64,000 nt of DNA from Flectobacillus roseus (GTDB taxonomy: Bacteria; Bacteroidota; Bacteroidia; Cytophagales; Spirosomataceae). The notes below the pieces were generated by a model. The model saw only the letters and a program-made list of their open reading frames with translations. It searched no databases and had not been told where the DNA came from. Location: the NCBI RefSeq assembly GCF_030056665.1, contig NZ_JASHIG010000001.1, one strand, 5' to 3'. Shown one piece after another: positions 35,196 through 44,101 of the stretch (its first letter is position 1; each line of letters opens with the position of its first letter). A program made the position numbers and the translations under genes.

Positions 35196-35924
35196 CTATA
35201 ATATTTGTATTAATACCTCTTCTGTTTTTGTATCAAAAATCAGTATTCCCTCATCAGTACTATTTAATTGTCCCGCCAAAACACCATCATTTCTCCAGAT
35301 AGCACTTTGTCCAACACTTTCAAAATTATCGCAAAATCCTAAACAGTTCGACAAAAGCACTGGCATTGAAAATTTCTTTGCCATTGCTGAATAATGCGTC
35401 GTTGCCTTATTAATGCCAATCTGTGATTTAGCAACGCTGGCTACATAAATTTCAGCACCAAGCTCAACGCCTGACTCAAAATGAGAGAGTAATAAACTTT
35501 CATAACAAATAGCTGGGACAATCTTTTCACCATTAACAGTAATAGTAACTTGCTCTTCTCCTTTTATGAAATAGGAATATTCATCTGAATGTAAATGTTG
35601 CTTCGAATATGCTTTTCTGGGTCGGTTAGATTGAAAAATAAACATGCTTATTTTTACTCCATTACTCACCACCTCAGGCATGCCAATACCAATCGTAATA
35701 TTATTGTGGTCACTAATTTCTTGAAAGACATCAAATTGTTTATCCTCCAAATGAGATGCTAATGCTAGAGCAAGCTTAGGCTCATAACTGGTGATTGATA
35801 GTTCAGGAAAAAATATGGCGTCAGCTTTATGCGAAATAGCTAGATGAATTAGTTGTTGGTGCTTTACAATATTTGAATATGTATTACCCTTAATTGGTCG
35901 TAATTGGGCTACAGCTATTTTCAT
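35196..35924 (-). CDS. Carbon-nitrogen hydrolase (nitrilase superfamily)
   Basis: A 242-aa hydrolase acting on a carbon-nitrogen bond (amide or nitrile), cytoplasmic. The catalytic triad is readable: Glu41 in FFPELSIT, Lys108 in YSKQHLH, and Cys140 in VPAICYES. The N-terminus MKIAVAQLRPIKGNTYSNIVKH is the usual first strand. Length is short, close to single-domain omega-amidase-like members. Substrate unknown. Nearest neighbours are a hypothetical gene and rpoD, which give no pathway clue. Confidence 0.9.
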   Translation of the reverse strand: MKIAVAQLRPIKGNTYSNIVKHQQLIHLAISHKADAIFFPELSITSYEPKLALALASHLEDKQFDVFQEISDHNNITIGIGMPEVVSNGVKISMFIFQSNRPRKAYSKQHLHSDEYSYFIKGEEQVTITVNGEKIVPAICYESLLLSHFESGVELGAEIYVASVAKSQIGINKATTHYSAMAKKFSMPVLLSNCLGFCDNFESVGQSAIWRNDGVLAGQLNSTDEGILIFDTKTEEVLIQIL

Positions 35925-36007
35925 AATTATATCAATGACTTCCTCTTGTTAACACTCTCACATTACTATTCTACTGTGTACATTTTCTTTAGTATTTCCC
36001 ATAAACA

Positions 36008-36035
36008 AAAAGAGCCTCATAAATGAGGCTCTGAA
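36008..36035 (-). terminator. rpoD terminator
   Basis: AGAGCCTCAT (36011-36020) and ATGAGGCTCT (36023-36032) form a 10-bp stem; on the minus strand a run of T follows. Confidence 0.85.
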
Positions 36036-36052
36036 AAGGCATTGTAAGCATA

Positions 36053-36916
36053 TTAGCCCAAATAAGTTTTGAGCGCTTTGCTTCTTGATGTATGTCTTAA
36101 TCTACGAATTGCTTTCTCTTTGATTTGACGTACACGTTCGCGAGTTAGGTTAAACTTCTCACCGATTTCTTCCAAAGTCATCGCATGCTCACCATTCAAT
36201 CCAAAGTAAAGCGTCACTACGTCTGCCTCACGTTGAGTCAATGTTGATAAAGCACGTTGTACTTCACGACGAAGTGAGTCGTTAATTAAGCCGCTATCTG
36301 GTTTGTCTTCGCCATCATTTTCCAAAACGTCTAACAAAGAGTTTTCTTCTCCTTGAACGAATGGTGCGTCCATAGACACATGACGACCAGAGATTTTCAA
36401 AGTGTCTACAACCTCTCCAGTAGTGATTTCGAGTACTTCAGCTAGTTCTTCTGGTGTTGGCTCACGTTCAAACTTTTGCTCCAACTCAGAGAAGGTCTTT
36501 GAAATTTTGTTCAAAGATCCCACACGGTTGAGTGGCAAACGCACGATACGTGATTGCTCTGCCAAAGCTTGAAGAATTGACTGACGAATCCACCATACCG
36601 CATACGAAATAAACTTAAATCCACGAGTCTCATCAAATCTTTGAGCTGCTTTAATCAAACCAAGGTTACCTTCATTGATAAGGTCACCTAAGCTTAAGCC
36701 TTGGTTTTGATATTGCTTAGCAACAGACACCACAAAACGAAGGTTCGCTTTGGTCAATCTTTCCAAGGAAAGTTGATCTCCTTCACGAATCTTCTGAGCT
36801 AAAATAACCTCCTCCTCTGGCGTTAGCAAATCTACCTTGCCAATTTCTTGCAAATACTTATCGAGTGATTGTGATTCTCGGTTGGTGATCTGCTTACTAA
36901 TTTTTAGCTGTCTCAT
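36053..36916 (-). CDS. rpoD: Primary RNA polymerase sigma factor (RpoD/SigA type)
   Basis: Directs RNA polymerase to housekeeping promoters. The 287-aa protein starts directly at region 1.2 (SLDKYLQEIGKVDLLTPEEE), lacking region 1.1, then region 2 (LRFVVSVAKQYQNQGLSLGDLINEGNLGLIKAAQRFDETRGFKFISYAVWWIRQSI), region 3 and region 4 (LTQREADVVTLYFGL...TLEEIGEKFNLTRERVRQIKEKAIRRLR). This compact form is the Bacteroidota primary sigma factor, which fits the TAnnTTTG boxes seen throughout this window. Lies downstream of pnp, separated by a 15-bp-stem hairpin. Confidence 0.95.
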   Translation of the reverse strand: MRQLKISKQITNRESQSLDKYLQEIGKVDLLTPEEEVILAQKIREGDQLSLERLTKANLRFVVSVAKQYQNQGLSLGDLINEGNLGLIKAAQRFDETRGFKFISYAVWWIRQSILQALAEQSRIVRLPLNRVGSLNKISKTFSELEQKFEREPTPEELAEVLEITTGEVVDTLKISGRHVSMDAPFVQGEENSLLDVLENDGEDKPDSGLINDSLRREVQRALSTLTQREADVVTLYFGLNGEHAMTLEEIGEKFNLTRERVRQIKEKAIRRLRHTSRSKALKTYLG

Positions 36917-37044
36917 ATTAGTTACTACCTCTTAAAGTTCTTAGTAGGTTAACAATTAGGAATAAAGAGTTTTTTGAGGAGAATATACAGAAACAAATTG
37001 TTACAATATTCTTTAGCTCAAATAGCACTTCCTGAAAAGTATAT

Positions 37045-37083
37045 ACCAAACAGTTATATAAGTGAAGAATATAACTGTTTGGT
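37045..37083. terminator. Hairpin between pnp and rpoD
   Basis: ACCAAACAGTTATAT (37045-37059) and ATATAACTGTTTGGT (37069-37083): perfect 15-bp arms, 9-nt loop, about 67 bp past the pnp stop. No strong T run follows on the minus strand, so it may stabilise the mRNA end rather than terminate by itself. Confidence 0.65.
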
Positions 37084-37149
37084 AGGAAACAAATTTAACA
37101 ATATAGTTTAATTCGTTATAAAAATAACGTAAATAACCTCAAGTTCGTT

Positions 37150-39279
37150 CTATTTCTTCTCAGGCTTTGGCAACAAAACTTTTCTTGACAAACGGTATTT
37201 ACCTGTTTTCTTATCAACTTCAATCAACTTCACTTTTACTTGCTCCCCGATTTCAAGTACACCGTCCATTGTTTCAAGACGTTCCCATTTGATTTCAGAG
37301 ATATGTAAAAGACCGTCTTTACCTGGCAAGAATTCAACAAATGCACCGAATGGCATAATTGATTTAACAACGCCATCGTATACTTCACCTTCTTCAGGAA
37401 TTGTTACAATTCCTTTAACCATTTTAACGGCGATATCCATCGCTGCTTTGTTCGCAGAGAAGATTGATACATAACCGCCATCTTCTTTTTCCTCGATAGT
37501 TACGGTCGCACCAGATTGTTTTTGAATATCTTGAACAACTTTACCACCTGGTCCGATTACCGCACCAATTTGCTCTTTCAAGATTCTGATTACAGTAGCT
37601 CTTGGAGTTTGTGGTTTGTAGTCGCTACGAGGCTCAGCAATAGTCTCTTGCATTTTACCCAAAATGTGTAAACGACCTTGTTTTGCTTGTTCCAAAGCTT
37701 CTGTCAATACTTCGTAAGACAAACCGTCAACTTTAATATCCATCTGACAAGCAGTGATACCTTCAGTTGTACCTGTTACTTTGAAGTCCATATCACCTAA
37801 GTGATCTTCGTCACCCAAAATATCAGAAAGTACTGCATACTTACCTGTTTTAGGATCTGAGATTAGTCCCATCGCAATACCAGAAACTGGCGCTTTGATC
37901 GGTACACCCGCATCCATCAACGCAAGCGTTCCTGCACATACAGTCGCCATTGATGATGAACCATTAGATTCTAAGATATCTGAAACGATACGAATTGTAT
38001 ATGGATTTTTAGCATCTGGAGGCAATACTTTTTTCAAAGCACGCATCGCCAAGTTTCCGTGTCCTACTTCACGACGACCAGGAGCACGGTTTGGTTTTAC
38101 CTCACCTGTCGAATATCCTGGGAAGTTGTAGTGCAATAAGAAACGGTTGTATCCTGATACCATTGCTTGGTCTACAATTTGCTCATCTAATTTTGTACCA
38201 AGAGTAACCGTCGTAAGTGATTGAGTTTCTCCTCTTGTAAAAACCGCTGAACCGTGTGGAGTTGGCAAATAATCAACCTCACTTGTAATAGTACGAATTT
38301 CGTCAAGTTTACGACCGTCCAAACGATAACGTTCGATTAACACTAATTGACGAGCCGCTTCCTTCTCGATATCGTGGAAATACCATTTCGCCAAGCTTTT
38401 GTTTACGGTAGAATCCTCTGGCAATGAAGCGAAGTATTCGTCTTCTATAGCTTTAAAAGAATCTCTACGTCCTTTTTTACTCGGATTTGCTAATTTTGCA
38501 ACCTCATAATAGCGATCGAAATAAGTATCCCATAAATATTTTCTTAACTCTTCGTCGTGATTTTCATGTTTGTACTCACGTTTTTGAGTTTTTCCAACTT
38601 CTGCTTCAAGTTCTTTCAATGCAACGCACTGGTGTTGAATAGCTGCATGAGCCAAACGAAGCGCTTCAAGCATTTCTTGCTCAGAAACTTCATTTGCTTC
38701 ACCTTCAACCATCAAAATATCATTGGCATTAGCTGCTACGATAAGCTCTAACTCTGCATCCTTCAAGATAGAAGTTTCAGGGTTAACGATATACTCACCG
38801 TTAATTTTAGCAACACGAACTTCAGAGATAGGACCATTGAAAGGAATATCTGAAACTGCCAAAGCTGCTGCTGCTGCAAGACCAACATAAGCATCTGGTA
38901 ACACTTCAGCATCAGCAGAGATCAAGTTGATCATAACTTGTGTATCTGCATGAAAATCAGAAGGGAAAGTAGGACGTAAAGCTCTGTCTACTAATCTACT
39001 TACCAATACTTCATAATCTGACAACTTTGATTCTCTTCTCAAGAAACCTCCAGGAATTTTACCAGCAGAAGCAAACTTCTCTTGGTAATCTACTGAAAGA
39101 GGTAAAAAATCAACACCGTCCTTTGGTGTTTGGTTAGCAACAACCGTTGCCAAAAGCATCATATTTCCGCTTCTCACTACAACAGCCCCATCGGCTTGCT
39201 TCGCGAGTTTGCCTGTTTCAATGGTAATTTCTTTACCATCAGGCATTGTGATTTTTTTCGTAATTACGTTAAACGCCAT
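37150..39279 (-). CDS. pnp: Polynucleotide phosphorylase
   Basis: 3'-to-5' phosphorolytic exoribonuclease, a core RNA-decay enzyme. The 709-aa protein has two RNase PH domains (KIPGGFLRRESKLSDYEVLVSRLVDRALRP in the first; RRDSFKAIEDEY... through GRREVGHGNLAMRAL and YTIRIVSDILESNGSSSMATVC in the second), a KH domain (IGAVIGPGGKVVQDIQKQSGATV, about 560-620) and a C-terminal S1 domain (VYDGVVKSIMPFGAFVEFLPGKDGLLHISEI, about 630-700). Length matches. It follows rpsO, as in many bacteria, with a 248-bp gap containing a hairpin. Confidence 0.97.
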   Translation of the reverse strand: MAFNVITKKITMPDGKEITIETGKLAKQADGAVVVRSGNMMLLATVVANQTPKDGVDFLPLSVDYQEKFASAGKIPGGFLRRESKLSDYEVLVSRLVDRALRPTFPSDFHADTQVMINLISADAEVLPDAYVGLAAAAALAVSDIPFNGPISEVRVAKINGEYIVNPETSILKDAELELIVAANANDILMVEGEANEVSEQEMLEALRLAHAAIQHQCVALKELEAEVGKTQKREYKHENHDEELRKYLWDTYFDRYYEVAKLANPSKKGRRDSFKAIEDEYFASLPEDSTVNKSLAKWYFHDIEKEAARQLVLIERYRLDGRKLDEIRTITSEVDYLPTPHGSAVFTRGETQSLTTVTLGTKLDEQIVDQAMVSGYNRFLLHYNFPGYSTGEVKPNRAPGRREVGHGNLAMRALKKVLPPDAKNPYTIRIVSDILESNGSSSMATVCAGTLALMDAGVPIKAPVSGIAMGLISDPKTGKYAVLSDILGDEDHLGDMDFKVTGTTEGITACQMDIKVDGLSYEVLTEALEQAKQGRLHILGKMQETIAEPRSDYKPQTPRATVIRILKEQIGAVIGPGGKVVQDIQKQSGATVTIEEKEDGGYVSIFSANKAAMDIAVKMVKGIVTIPEEGEVYDGVVKSIMPFGAFVEFLPGKDGLLHISEIKWERLETMDGVLEIGEQVKVKLIEVDKKTGKYRLSRKVLLPKPEKK

Positions 39280-39483
39280 AAATTGTTTGCTTATTACCTT
39301 TTACGCTACTATTATATCAACGAAATGTAAAAGGATTTTGTTGGATTTGCAGTCATTAATAGTGAATCGTCAATTGCCAATAGTGTAGTTTGATGATGAA
39401 TGGCTGCTTCACGATTAACATAACTATCAACTATTAACGAAGACCCAAATAGAAGAGGGGAAGACGATCTCCGTCTATGCAAT

Positions 39484-39512
39484 CAGGGAACCCTATTAGA
39501 TAGAATTCCCTG
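39484..39512. terminator. Hairpin after rpsO
   Basis: CAGGGAA (39484-39490) and TTCCCTG (39506-39512) flank a 15-nt loop just past the rpsO stop. Weak T run; could partly end transcription between rpsO and pnp. Confidence 0.45.
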
Positions 39513-39527
39513 TTTGCTGAAAGTAAA

Positions 39528-39803
39528 TTACTTTCTAATGCCAAGCTGAGCAATGATAGCTCTGTAACGCGTAATATCTTTCTTGATAAGATAGTCAAGT
39601 AAGCTTCTACGCTTACCTACCAATTTCAAAAGACCTAAACGAGTAGAGTGATCTTTCTTATTGATTTTCAAGTGTTCTGTCAAATGATTGATTCTGAAAG
39701 TAAACAATGCAATTTGTGACTCAGCAGAACCAGTATCGATTTTAGACTTCGAGTGACCTTTAGATTCAAAGATCTCTTGCTTTTTTTCTGAAGTTAAATA
39801 CAT
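39528..39803 (-). CDS. rpsO: 30S ribosomal protein S15
   Basis: Small-subunit protein binding 16S rRNA and bridging to the large subunit. The 91-aa product MYLTSEKKQEIFESKGHSK...DTGSAESQIALFTFRINHLTEHLKINKKDHSTRLGLLKLVGKRRSLLDYLI is standard length. The start at 39803 is chosen over one 69 bases upstream because S15 homologues begin near this Met and because the -7 box at 39849-39842 lies between the two. The next gene downstream is pnp. Confidence 0.95.
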   Translation of the reverse strand: MYLTSEKKQEIFESKGHSKSKIDTGSAESQIALFTFRINHLTEHLKINKKDHSTRLGLLKLVGKRRSLLDYLIKKDITRYRAIIAQLGIRK

Positions 39804-39841
39804 CTTCAACCAGTTTAAATTAATGAATTTTTGTAAACGTG

Positions 39842-39873
39842 CAAAAATAGGAATTTTATTAGTTATTTGCAAA
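39842..39873 (-). promoter_or_regulatory. rpsO promoter
   Basis: On the minus strand TTTG (39873-39870), 20 nt, TATTTTTG (39849-39842), full -33/-7 pattern, leader about 33 nt to the ATG at 39803. The upstream box overlaps the end of the LptF/LptG gene. Confidence 0.7.
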
Positions 39874-41355
39874 TTTCACCCCAATTTTAGAAAATATTTT
39901 TCTTAATATTGCCTGTGAACCTATTTTTTCCTTCAATTTGGCCATTGCCATCACATAAACATCAGATTCAAACAAACGTGAATCATGGCGAGCTTTATTA
40001 AAGAAATACATGCCTATCGAAAATAATATCAAATTGGAAGTCCAGGCGCCTACTTGTACCATTACTTTTCCTTCTTCTGAAAGCTTCTTGCCTTGTTGTG
40101 TCATTACATAAGAAAGAATGAAGAAAAATATGGCCACAACAACTGGCATTCCGAATCCGCCTTTCTTAATAATGGCTCCTAAAGGTGCTCCAATCAGGAA
40201 CATAACGAAAATGGCAATCGAATCCGTAAATTTCTGATGCCAAAACCAATTGGTTTTACGCAAATCTTCATTTTTAGAAGTAATGGTAAATACATTGCTT
40301 TCGGCAAATGAAATCATATTTTTTGCTTGCGAAACCGCAAAATCTAAATGCTCATAAGGATTAGGCTTAATTTTTTTTGTAATTATTTTACTCACCCAAT
40401 TCCCTTGGTTTTTCATGATCGCCTTCTGCTCTGGGGTAATAGTAGCTGGTAAAGATTTTAAACTATATATATAGTATGACTTCGCAGCCTCAAAAAAGTT
40501 TTTTCGGTAATCTGTTGTTAGTCGTGATAACGAATCGGCATCTTTCCCCAATTGAAGCACGTTTCTCATAATTTGATGGTGCTTAAACTGATCTTCCTCG
40601 GTTTTGTGCATATCAAACGCTGACATACTCATAACTACTTTACTTTTAGAAAAAGAGTGAGAAACGAAGTCTGTGGCATCAGCTCCAGAAGACCTATCAG
40701 CATCGTCCACATAATCATGACCATTGTAAAGCTCAAAAACGAGATACTGCTTGTCCATAATGGTATACATCAAAGCCGAATCTGCAATAGTGACATGTTT
40801 ATTACCGTCATTTTTGGAATGATCATAAATGATGACGCCTTTCAAGGATTTACCATTAGGAAATTTCTTATTTACTTTAATACTATAACCAGGTAATTCA
40901 TTGTAAAAAATACCTTCCTTAATATTCAGAGTTGTCTTAGTAGTTTTTATGTCATATAGCAAACGATACCCTTTGAGGTTTGCCCAAGGCCAAAGTACAT
41001 TATTAAACCAAAATGAAAAACCTGCTACTAATACTGCCACCACAAACATGGGACGTAATGCTCGACTGATAGAGATACCTGCACTTTTGATAGCGGTGAG
41101 TTCGAAAAACTCTCCAAGCTTACCAAATGTCATTAGCATGGATATCAACATGGCCAGAGGCAATGCAATCGGAATGGTAATTAGACTAAAATAAAAGAAT
41201 AATTCAAAATATAACTCCACGCCCAAGTCTTTCCCGAATAAATCAGCAAAATAAACCACGATTAGGCGCATCAAAAATATAAATATTACAACAGTCAGTG
41301 TTAATAAAAATGGTCCCCAAAAAGCCTTGAGGATAAGCTTATCTAGTTTTTTCAT
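39859..41355 (-). CDS. LptF/LptG family permease
   Basis: Inner-membrane component of the lipopolysaccharide export ABC system (LptB2FG type), which pulls LPS out of the membrane toward LptC/LptA. The 498-aa protein has paired N-terminal transmembrane helices (PFLLTLTVVIFIFLMRLIVVYFADLF; FFYFSLITIPIALPLAMLISMLMTFG, then GELGEFFELTAIKSAGIS-like GKLGEFFELTAIKSAGIS), a long periplasmic beta-jellyroll part, and three C-terminal helices (DSIAIFVMFLIGAPLGAIIKKGG onward). It is longer than E. coli LptF (366 aa), with an extended periplasmic section that includes a charged helical stretch (about 240-370). No partner lpt gene is nearby. Confidence 0.88.
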   Translation of the reverse strand: MKKLDKLILKAFWGPFLLTLTVVIFIFLMRLIVVYFADLFGKDLGVELYFELFFYFSLITIPIALPLAMLISMLMTFGKLGEFFELTAIKSAGISISRALRPMFVVAVLVAGFSFWFNNVLWPWANLKGYRLLYDIKTTKTTLNIKEGIFYNELPGYSIKVNKKFPNGKSLKGVIIYDHSKNDGNKHVTIADSALMYTIMDKQYLVFELYNGHDYVDDADRSSGADATDFVSHSFSKSKVVMSMSAFDMHKTEEDQFKHHQIMRNVLQLGKDADSLSRLTTDYRKNFFEAAKSYYIYSLKSLPATITPEQKAIMKNQGNWVSKIITKKIKPNPYEHLDFAVSQAKNMISFAESNVFTITSKNEDLRKTNWFWHQKFTDSIAIFVMFLIGAPLGAIIKKGGFGMPVVVAIFFFILSYVMTQQGKKLSEEGKVMVQVGAWTSNLILFSIGMYFFNKARHDSRLFESDVYVMAMAKLKEKIGSQAILRKIFSKIGVKFANN

Positions 41356-41705
41356 ACATCCACAATAATTTGCATCGCAAAGTTACCATTTCTTGAGCAA
41401 TATTTTAGTCAATTACACCGAGAGACAAAATTATACCATGATGAATTTTCTAAGGGCTTGGTCTGTCTACCTGATTTCTTTTCAATCAAATTAACGAAAT
41501 CTGTTTCGAAGAATTTTAATGTTAAAATAAGTTTTAAGAAACTTTAAGAATTAGGAAATCGCTAATGTCATGACAATGAATAGCTTTACTGTAAAAATTG
41601 GATATTTCTCATAATTAACTGTTCTCTGTAAATACCTACAAAGGGTATCTAGAAAAATATTCAAGATACCCTTTGTATTATACGTAATCCCGAAAGATTA
41701 TTCTC
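41356..41705. other. 350-bp intergenic region
   Basis: Between the LptF/LptG start and the pirin stop, both on the minus strand. Contains the inverted repeat at 41639-41675 and nothing else recognised. Confidence 0.5.
41639..41675. terminator. Hairpin after the pirin gene
   Basis: CAAAGGGTATCT (41639-41650) and AGATACCCTTTG (41664-41675), perfect 12-bp arms with a 13-nt loop; probable terminator of pirin although the T run is weak. Confidence 0.6.
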
Positions 41706-42554
41706 TTAAAAGTTCCATCTTCCAAATAATCCTCTTTGATAATCGGAGTAAGCCTGATAAATCTCTTCCTCTGTGTTCATTACAAATGGTCCTTGTGAAA
41801 CTACGGGCTCATCAAGTGGCTTACAATGCCCCAGTAATATATAAGAATCCTCTATTGCATCAAAAGACACCATACCTCCTTGATATTCAAACTCTACTAG
41901 ATTTCGCTTTTCAATCGAACGACCATTCAATCTAACACTTCCTCGAACAACATAGAAGAAGATTGTATCCTCAGCAGGGATATCCATACTCCAAGTAGAA
42001 CCTGCTGCGCAACTTACTGTCGTAAAAGTTACACCAGTCACAGATTCAAAAGGACCTTGTACTCCTTCTACGTTGCCTGACAAAACTTGTACCAAAACGC
42101 CATCTTTAGTAATTGTAGGAATATCCTCTTTGTCCAAACCTTTGTATTGAGGTTCCATCATTTTATGGGAGGCGGGTAGGTTAATCCACAATTGAAGTAT
42201 TTCAAGAGGCCCTCCCTCTTTCATGAACTCCTCAGATGAAGTCTCTGCATGAATTAGACCCCGTCCAGCGGTCATCCACTGCACCCCTCCTTGTTTCATT
42301 ACACTGCTGTGTCCAGTACTATCTTGGTGTTTGATATCACCATCCAATATGAAAGTTACCGTTTCCATTCCTCTATGTGGGTGAGGTCCGAAAGGTAATC
42401 CTTGGTTATTTTTAGGATAAACCTGATACCCATGATGATTTAAGAAAAGAAATGGATCCAGATAATCTAAGGTTCTAGTTGGTATTACCCCATAAGTTAC
42501 CAAATCACGAATGGGTGCATAATGAGGCTGATGAATTTGTTTAATATTTCTCAT
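41706..42554 (-). CDS. Pirin family protein
   Basis: A 282-aa double-cupin protein; pirins bind a metal and some oxidise quercetin or modulate enzymes. The N-terminal cupin carries the metal-ligand set PFGPHPHRGMETVTFILDG (two His), HQDSTGH, and TAGRGLIHAETS. A C-terminal pirin cupin follows (FFYVVRGSVRLNGRSIEKRNLVEFEYQGG). Length matches. Role in this organism unknown. DUF2809 gene is divergent, 95 bp away. Confidence 0.92.
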   Translation of the reverse strand: MRNIKQIHQPHYAPIRDLVTYGVIPTRTLDYLDPFLFLNHHGYQVYPKNNQGLPFGPHPHRGMETVTFILDGDIKHQDSTGHSSVMKQGGVQWMTAGRGLIHAETSSEEFMKEGGPLEILQLWINLPASHKMMEPQYKGLDKEDIPTITKDGVLVQVLSGNVEGVQGPFESVTGVTFTTVSCAAGSTWSMDIPAEDTIFFYVVRGSVRLNGRSIEKRNLVEFEYQGGMVSFDAIEDSYILLGHCKPLDEPVVSQGPFVMNTEEEIYQAYSDYQRGLFGRWNF

Positions 42555-42649
42555 ATCTTTGAAGTGCGAAACGCATGTTATATTTTCTTAACTAGAAAAA
42601 ATGCCATTCAGTTTCATTGTAAATAGGTAAACATCTTTAATAACGCCAA

Positions 42650-43054
42650 ATGAAAACTCCATTCTTCAAAGCCGCATCATATCAGTGTGCACTTTATCCT
42701 TTTATGAGTATCGTATTATTCGTTTATGAGGCTTATTTGGCACTTTATGCCCATGATGCATTCTTTAGACCTTTTTTTGGGGACTTTATTGCGGTGATAT
42801 TTGCGTATACATTTTTGAAGTGTTTCTTTTATCACACAAAGCAATATGACAAGCAACTAGCAGCTGGAGCATTAGGAGTAGCTTATTTTCTAGAACTATT
42901 GCAAAAAATTAATTTTCTAGAAAAAACAGGATTAGCAAAGTACAAAATTATGTCAATGCTGATTGGAAGTGCCTTCTCATGGCTTGATATCCTAGCATAT
43001 ACGCTGGGATATTTGAGTATTATGCTCTTTTTGAAGAGAAATCATACTCGCTAA
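42650..43054 (+). CDS. DUF2809 family membrane protein
   Basis: A 134-aa integral membrane protein with about four transmembrane helices (about residues 15-33, 45-62, 72-88, 108-128). FFGDFIAVIFAYTFLKCF and SAFSWLDILAYTLGYLSIM match the conserved DUF2809 motifs (GD...VV..Y and F...DI..YT.G). The family has no known function. A bidirectional terminator separates it from the convergent START-like gene. Confidence 0.82.
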   Translation: MKTPFFKAASYQCALYPFMSIVLFVYEAYLALYAHDAFFRPFFGDFIAVIFAYTFLKCFFYHTKQYDKQLAAGALGVAYFLELLQKINFLEKTGLAKYKIMSMLIGSAFSWLDILAYTLGYLSIMLFLKRNHTR

Positions 43055-43059
43055 AATTA

Positions 43060-43105
43060 AAATGCTAGTTGGCAAGATTATTTCATATCTCATCAACTAG
43101 CATTT
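43060..43105. terminator. Bidirectional terminator
   Basis: AAATGCTAGTTG (43060-43071) and CAACTAGCATTT (43094-43105), perfect 12-bp arms with a 22-nt loop, between two convergent genes. Confidence 0.7.
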
Positions 43106-43115
43106 GGGGTTACCA

Positions 43116-43508
43116 TTAGTTACCTACGATTTCTTTCAATTTAAAAATTAAATCTTCCCATAGTTCAGTCAACTCCTCTTCATCCGAATTTGCAGAATAG
43201 TCAATGATTTTTAAATAGGTTGAGCCAGTCAAATCACTAACATCCATTTTGAACTCGAGATAATTATGATCACGGTCGTCGGGGTTAGAAGGAACAAAAT
43301 CAAACTTTGCGGATTTATTTAATCGTAATTGAGACAATTTGGCAATGTGACTTTCACCATCCCAAACAAAGTCGAAAGTAGAGCTATCCTTCAATGTTAC
43401 TTTCTCCGCAAACCACTGCTGCAAACCCGAAGCAGAACTAACATACGGGAACAAAACTTTAGGAGATGCTCTTAATTCGAACTCAATAACAAACTTGTGC
43501 TTACTCAT
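43116..43508 (-). CDS. START-like domain protein (SRPBCC fold)
   Basis: A 130-aa single-domain protein of the helix-grip (Bet v1/START/AHSA1) superfamily, which bind hydrophobic ligands or act as co-chaperones. MSKHKFVIEFELRASPKVLFPYVSSASGLQQWFAEKVTLK is the characteristic N-terminus, and LTELWEDLIFKLKEIVG the C-terminal helix. Common as a lone gene in Bacteroidota, function unknown. The start at 43508 (MSKHK) is preferred over 43514. A TACCTTTG box lies about 30 nt upstream. Confidence 0.82.
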   Translation of the reverse strand: MSKHKFVIEFELRASPKVLFPYVSSASGLQQWFAEKVTLKDSSTFDFVWDGESHIAKLSQLRLNKSAKFDFVPSNPDDRDHNYLEFKMDVSDLTGSTYLKIIDYSANSDEEELTELWEDLIFKLKEIVGN

Positions 43509-43536
43509 ACGCAAGAATTTAAATTTACCTTTTTGG

Positions 43537-43544
43537 CAAAGGTA
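43537..43544 (-). promoter_or_regulatory. -7 box of the START-like gene
   Basis: TACCTTTG on the minus strand fits TAnnTTTG, 29-36 nt upstream of the ATG at 43508. Confidence 0.5.
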
Positions 43545-43759
43545 TAATTATCTAGATAATATGCAAGTATTTATAACATCTTTACTCCTCTACGCCTAAA
43601 AATAATACACAAACAACTGTAAATCAAACACTTAAAATATAACACTATAATTTAACCTAAAAAAAATATTTTCACTTTTTTTGCTTTACATAATACACTG
43701 AATACCAATAAGTAACCATATACGTTACGAATTATTTTCAGAAAAATGCTCTAAATCAC

Positions 43760-43790
43760 TTGCCTCCGATAGAATAATTGTCTAATTTTG
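43760..43790 (+). promoter_or_regulatory. tRNA-Met promoter
   Basis: TTG (43760-43762), 20 nt, TAATTTTG (43783-43790), then 15 nt to the first tRNA base. Confidence 0.65.
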
Positions 43791-43805
43791 CATCACGAAA
43801 AACAA

Positions 43806-43879
43806 GGCGGGGTAGCTCAGATGGTTAGAGCGTTGGATTCATAACCCAAAGGTCGGCAGTTCGATTCTGCTCCCCGCTA
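43806..43879 (+). tRNA. tRNA-Met(CAT), copy 1
   Basis: Cloverleaf folds with acceptor arms GGCGGGG / CCCCGCT, D arm GCTC/GAGC, anticodon loop TTCATAA, T arm GGCAG / CTGCT. It lacks the C1-A72 mismatch and GGG/CCC anticodon stem of initiators, so it is an elongator Met or possibly an Ile2 tRNA (CAT with lysidine). The anticodon stem has an A31-C39 mismatch. CCA is not encoded. Confidence 0.9.
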
Positions 43880-43903
43880 CTAAATTTTTACAATTTGCCC
43901 CTT

Positions 43904-43977
43904 GGCGGGGTAGCTCAGATGGTTAGAGCGTTGGATTCATAACCCAAAGGTCGGCAGTTCGATTCTGCTCCCCGCTA
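43904..43977 (+). tRNA. tRNA-Met(CAT), copy 2
   Basis: Identical to copy 1 over the whole tRNA and the ACTA that follows, 24 nt downstream. A terminator follows, so the two are probably one transcript. Confidence 0.9.
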
Positions 43978-43981
43978 CTAG

Positions 43982-44017
43982 AAAAGCCTTTCTTTTACAG
44001 AAAGGCTTTTTTTTTAT
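43982..44017 (+). terminator. Terminator of the tRNA-Met pair
   Basis: AAAGCCTTTCT and AGAAAGGCTTT arms around a 5-nt loop (TTTAC), then a long T run. Confidence 0.9.
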
Positions 44018-44101
44018 AAAATCTTGTAAATTAGCTTCAAATTCTTGTCGTATTTACAACCAGTATATCCCCAATCTGTTTCCCAAATCTTATAACACAT
44101 C

